Source of the DNA: Sphingomonas glaciei
Lineage (GTDB): Bacteria > Pseudomonadota > Alphaproteobacteria > Sphingomonadales > Sphingomonadaceae
DNA length: 64,000 bases
Direction: 5' to 3'
Assembly: GCF_023380025.1 (NCBI RefSeq)
Contig: NZ_CP097253.1
Span: 1,302,001-1,366,000 of the forward strand
The notes beneath the pieces were generated by a model. That model had not been told where the DNA came from and ran no database searches. It was given only the letters and a program-made list of their open reading frames with translations. Of the stretch, positions 60,621-64,000 are shown piece by piece. Every line of letters begins with the position of its first letter. The first letter of the stretch is position 1. The position numbers and the translations under genes are program-made.

Positions 60621-61525
60621 TGCGCTGGCTGCTCGCCATTGCCGCGCTGATCTTCGTCCTGGTCTCGCCGGCTGGCGCACAGGGCCGCTTCGTCGAGTTC
60701 GACCAGCCGGCCGACATCGGCCAGGTCCATGTCACCGTGTGGGTCCCGCCGGGCTACGACCGCGAGCCCGGGCGCCACTATCCGGTGCTGTACATGCACG
60801 ACGGGCAGAACGTCTTCTTCCCCAAGCGCTCGGGCTTCAACAAGGTGTGGGCGGCGGACAAGGCGGCGCTGAAGCTGATCGCCGCGCGCAAGGTGGCGCC
60901 GTTCATCATTGTCGCCGCCGATCATCCGGGCGCGCCGCGCTACTTGCGTTACTTCCCGACCCGTGTCGCCAATCCCGAATTCGCCAAGGGCATTGCTGGC
61001 TTCGCCAAGGGCAAGCTGGCGGGCGACGATTACCTGACCTTCCTTGCCGAAACACTCAAGCCGCGGATCGACCGGGAGTATCGCACCCGGTCGCAGCCGC
61101 GCTTCACCGCGGTCGCCGGAAGCAGCATGGGTGGCCTCATCAGCCTCTACGCGCTGACCGAGCGGGCCGACGTGTTCGGCAAGGCGGCGGCGGTGTCGAC
61201 CCACTCGCCGCTGGTCGATCCCGGCCTGCTGACCCAGCAGCCGCAGATGGCCGAGATGGTGAAGGCCGACTGGCGGCGCTACCTGTCGACCCGGCTCGGC
61301 GCCCCGGGCGGGCGCAAGCTGTGGATGGATCACGGCACCGAGACGCTGGATGCCGGCTACGCCCCCTATCAGGCGGTACTGGACGAGGGCGTGGCCAAGG
61401 CGGGATGGACCCGCGGCAAGTATTTCGAAAGCCGCGTTTACAAGGGCACCGCGCATGAGGAGAATGCGTGGGCAGCACGATTGCCGGAAATCCTCGGCTG
61501 GCTGCTCGCAGACTGGAAGCGTTAG
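60620..61525 (+). CDS. Secreted alpha/beta-hydrolase esterase (esterase D/Fes-like)
   Basis: A 301-residue exported hydrolase. The signal peptide is WLLAIAALIFVLVSPAGA. The nucleophile Ser169 lies in AGSSMGGLIS, an oxyanion-region YMHDGQNVF precedes it, and a late TAHEENAW supplies the His. The family includes feruloyl/acetyl esterases and enterochelin esterase-like enzymes. Its place in a starch operon suggests removal of acyl groups from glycans or peptides, but the substrate is unknown. Start and stop overlap neighbouring genes by 1 base each. Confidence 0.85.
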   Translation: MRWLLAIAALIFVLVSPAGAQGRFVEFDQPADIGQVHVTVWVPPGYDREPGRHYPVLYMHDGQNVFFPKRSGFNKVWAADKAALKLIAARKVAPFIIVAADHPGAPRYLRYFPTRVANPEFAKGIAGFAKGKLAGDDYLTFLAETLKPRIDREYRTRSQPRFTAVAGSSMGGLISLYALTERADVFGKAAAVSTHSPLVDPGLLTQQPQMAEMVKADWRRYLSTRLGAPGGRKLWMDHGTETLDAGYAPYQAVLDEGVAKAGWTRGKYFESRVYKGTAHEENAWAARLPEILGWLLADWKR

Positions 61526-62985
61526 TGCCCGACCAACCTGGCAAACAGACCAAAGCGACGACCCTGATCCTGTTCGGCGCGACCGGCGACCTCGCCGCGC
61601 GCATGCTCCTGCCCTCGCTCTACGCGCTTCACCGTGACGGCCTGCTGCCCCCGGACCTGCGGATCGTCGCCACTTCACGCTCGGCGCATGATGATGCGAA
61701 CTTCCGCGAGCATGCCCGCGCCGCGCTGACCGCTCATGTGCCGGCGACCTTCGTCGACGAGAGCGCGGTCGAGGCGTTCGTTGCCCTGCTGACCTACGTC
61801 ACCTTGGATGCGACCGATGCCGGCGGCTACCAGCGGCTGGCCGCAGCGGTGCCCGAGGGCAGTGAGACCGCCATCTTCCTGTCGACCGCGCCGTCGCTGT
61901 TCAAGCCGACCATCGACAACCTCGAGGCAGTCGGGCTGGCCGGGCCGCACGTCCGCCTCGCGCTCGAGAAGCCGCTCGGGTCCGACCTCGCTTCGAGCCG
62001 GTCGATCAACGATGCCGTCGCCGCCGCCTTCCCCGAGGAGCGGACCTTCCGGATCGACCATTACCTGGGCAAGGAAACGGTTCAGAACCTCCTCGCCCTG
62101 CGCTTCGCCAACCTGCTCTTCGAGCCGGTGTGGAGCACTGCGCATATCGATCACGTCCAGATCACGGTCAGCGAGACCGTCGGGCTGGAGGGCCGCGCCG
62201 ATTATTACGACGGTGCCGGCGCGCTACGCGACATGGTACAGAACCACATGCTGCAACTGCTGGCGCTGGTGGCGATGGAGCCGCCATCGCAACTTGACGC
62301 GACCGCGGTGCGCGACGAGAAGGTCAAGGTGCTGCGCTCGTTGCGGCCCATCAGGTCCGAGGACAGCGTCACCGGGCAATATGTCGCGGGCGCGGTCGGC
62401 GGCAAGCCGGTCCCCGCCTATGGCGAGGAGCTGGGCAAGGCGAGCGGGACCGAGACCTTTGTCGCGCTGAAGGCCCATGTCGACAATTGGCGCTGGGCCG
62501 GCGTCCCCTTCTATCTGCGCACCGGCAAGCGGCTTCCCGACCGGCGGACCGAGATCGCCATCCAGTTCCGCTCGCTGCCCCATTCGATGTTCGCGTCGCG
62601 CGGGGCCAGCGCCGCGCCCAACCGCCTGATCATCGCCATCCAGCCCGAGGAGAACATCACGCTGGAGCTGATGGCCAAGCAGCCCGGCCTCGACCGCGGC
62701 GGAATCCGCCTGCGCGAGGTCGAGCTCGACATCGAGCAGGCCGATGCCTTTGCCGACGTGCGGCGACGCATCGCCTACGAGCGGCTGCTGCTTGACCTGG
62801 TCGAGGGTGACCCCACCTTGTTCGTGCGCCGCGACGAGGTGGAAGCCCAATGGCAGTGGATCGACGGGATCCGTGCGGTCTGGGAGGGGGCCGGCACCAG
62901 TCCGCGGCCCTACGCCGCCGGCAACTGGGGCCCCTCCGCCGCGATCGCCTTGATCGAGCGCGACGGGAGAAGCTGGAATGACTAG
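61525..62985 (+). CDS. zwf: Glucose-6-phosphate 1-dehydrogenase
   Basis: Oxidises glucose 6-phosphate to 6-phosphogluconolactone. Length is 486 residues. The coenzyme motif is GATGDLA (18-24), EKPLG lies at 148-152, and the active-site block is RIDHYLGKE (176-184). The start is GTG 61525, sharing its G with the esterase stop (TAGTG). Tight coupling to the hydrolase genes ties glucose release to the Entner-Doudoroff entry. Confidence 0.96.
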   Translation: MPDQPGKQTKATTLILFGATGDLAARMLLPSLYALHRDGLLPPDLRIVATSRSAHDDANFREHARAALTAHVPATFVDESAVEAFVALLTYVTLDATDAGGYQRLAAAVPEGSETAIFLSTAPSLFKPTIDNLEAVGLAGPHVRLALEKPLGSDLASSRSINDAVAAAFPEERTFRIDHYLGKETVQNLLALRFANLLFEPVWSTAHIDHVQITVSETVGLEGRADYYDGAGALRDMVQNHMLQLLALVAMEPPSQLDATAVRDEKVKVLRSLRPIRSEDSVTGQYVAGAVGGKPVPAYGEELGKASGTETFVALKAHVDNWRWAGVPFYLRTGKRLPDRRTEIAIQFRSLPHSMFASRGASAAPNRLIIAIQPEENITLELMAKQPGLDRGGIRLREVELDIEQADAFADVRRRIAYERLLLDLVEGDPTLFVRRDEVEAQWQWIDGIRAVWEGAGTSPRPYAAGNWGPSAAIALIERDGRSWND

Positions 62986-64000
62986 GCTCGATCCGCGCAT
63001 CGCGGCGGTGACCGATCGCGTCATCGAGCGCTCGAAGCCGGGGCGGACGCGCTACCTCGAACTGATGGCGCAGCAGGGCGAACGCGGCATTTCGAGGAGC
63101 CGGATGAGCTGCGGCAATTTCGCGCACGGCTTCGCCGCGGCGGAGGGCGACAAGGACCGGATCCGTGACCAGGCCGGGCCGAACATCGGCATTGTCACCA
63201 GTTACAACGACATGCTGAGCGCGCATCAGCCCTATGCCCGCTTCCCCGAGCAGATGAAGATCTACGCCCGCGAGGTCGGCGCCACGTGCCAAGTCGCGGG
63301 CGGGGTCCCGGCGATGTGCGACGGCGTGACGCAGGGACAGGACGGGATGGACCTGTCGCTCTTCAGCCGCGACGTGATCGCGATGAGCACTGCGGTGGCG
63401 CTGAGCCACGGCATGTTCGACGGCGCGACGCTGCTCGGCATCTGCGACAAGATCGTGCCGGGCCTGCTGATCGGCGCGCTGCGCTTCGGCCACCTGCCGA
63501 TGCTGCTGGTGCCGGGCGGGCCGATGCCGTCGGGCCTGCCGAACAAGGAGAAGCAGCGGATCCGCCAGCTCTATGCCGAGGGCAAGGTCGGGCGCGACGA
63601 ACTGCTGGCGTCGGAAAGCGCGAGCTATCATTCGCCGGGCACCTGCACCTTCTACGGCACCGCCAATTCGAACCAGATGATGATGGAGCTGATGGGGCTG
63701 CATGTCCCAAATAGCGCCTTCACCCAGCCGGGAACGGGCCTGCGCCAGGCACTGACCCGCGCCGCGGTGCATCGGGTCGTCGAACTGGCCGCCGCCAAGG
63801 AGCGACCCCTGGCGACGTGCGTCGACGAGCGCGCGATCGTCAATGCGATGATCGGGCTGATGGCGACCGGCGGGTCGACCAATCATGCGATCCACCTGCC
63901 GGCGATCGCACGGGCGGCGGGAATCCACATCGACTGGCAGGACTTCGACGATCTTTCCGCCGCCGTTCCGCTGCTGGCGCGGGTCTATCCCAATGGGTCT
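62978..64000 (+). CDS. edd: Phosphogluconate dehydratase (partial, runs off window)
   Basis: The Fe-S dehydratase that makes KDPG from 6-phosphogluconate. The first 341 codons are in the window and the frame is open at the end. The start is [20 protein letters not shown], overlapping the zwf stop by 8 bases. Family blocks [51 protein letters not shown] and [20 protein letters not shown] hold the cluster cysteines. With zwf it forms the upper Entner-Doudoroff route. Confidence 0.96.
   Translation, partial: MTRLDPRIAAVTDRVIERSKPGRTRYLELMAQQGERGISRSRMSCGNFAHGFAAAEGDKDRIRDQAGPNIGIVTSYNDMLSAHQPYARFPEQMKIYAREVGATCQVAGGVPAMCDGVTQGQDGMDLSLFSRDVIAMSTAVALSHGMFDGATLLGICDKIVPGLLIGALRFGHLPMLLVPGGPMPSGLPNKEKQRIRQLYAEGKVGRDELLASESASYHSPGTCTFYGTANSNQMMMELMGLHVPNSAFTQPGTGLRQALTRAAVHRVVELAAAKERPLATCVDERAIVNAMIGLMATGGSTNHAIHLPAIARAAGIHIDWQDFDDLSAAVPLLARVYPNGS

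Noticed and set aside
1..64000. CRISPR array, prophage, insertion sequence or rRNA/tRNA genes
   Set aside because: No regularly spaced repeats, transposase or integrase motifs, or recognisable structural RNA sequences were seen. A tRNA or Rfam scan was not possible.

Overview
The window is high-GC, densely coded chromosomal DNA. Gene families and order point to a sphingomonad (Alphaproteobacteria, Sphingomonadales): a GcrA cell-cycle regulator, petABC followed by apt, long TonB-dependent receptors of the Caulobacter/sphingomonad type, a receptor-linked tryptophan halogenase and an Entner-Doudoroff zwf-edd pair. No rRNA, tRNA, CRISPR array, insertion sequence or prophage was recognised, and no gene-free stretch exceeds about 300 bases. 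Functions are assigned from recognisable motifs and context only.

Bases 1-30,000 are mainly housekeeping. They hold a pseudouridine synthase, rplY-pth, a MASE1-PAS-GGDEF diguanylate cyclase, ychF, apt, the cytochrome bc1 operon petA-petB-petC on the minus strand, divergent hemF with an FNR/FixK-like box between them, lipB, two small lipoproteins, queC-queE, hslO (Hsp33), a cold-shock gene, a YceI protein, a compact Xre-RES toxin-antitoxin pair with a palindromic operator, argD followed by an apparently frameshifted TPR gene, gcrA, a small heat-shock gene with a ROSE-like RNA thermometer, a potassium channel, two convergent TonB-like proteins, a ZIP transporter and an aldose epimerase.

Bases 27,900-45,800 form a galactose/arabinose island. 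A divergent block encodes the whole non-phosphorylated galactose route (De Ley-Doudoroff): sugar 1-dehydrogenase, lactonase, DgoD, DgoK and DgoA. It also carries a GH1-like hydrolase. Three GH43 enzymes, a TonB-dependent receptor and a binding-protein ABC sugar importer follow, so outer-membrane uptake, periplasmic trimming, inner-membrane import and catabolism are all in one place.

Bases 45,800-64,000 form a maltodextrin/starch island. It holds a phosphatase of the inositol-monophosphatase family, two divergent MFS sugar transporters, a LacI-type regulator, a second TonB-dependent receptor, a flavin-dependent halogenase homologue, a secreted alpha-amylase, an alpha-glucosidase, a GH97 glucosidase and an esterase. 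These run through overlapping junctions into zwf and edd, which feed the released glucose into the Entner-Doudoroff pathway. Edd is cut by the window end. Two similar GAATA-NN-TAT palindromes, one in the LacI/receptor promoter region and one between the two transporters, suggest a shared LacI operator.

The most promising items for follow-up are the ROSE-like thermometer, the operator over the TA promoter, the candidate LacI regulon, the halogenase inside a starch operon, the odd GH1-like and GH43 enzymes, the stem-loop that hides the pth ribosome-binding site, and the disrupted TPR gene.
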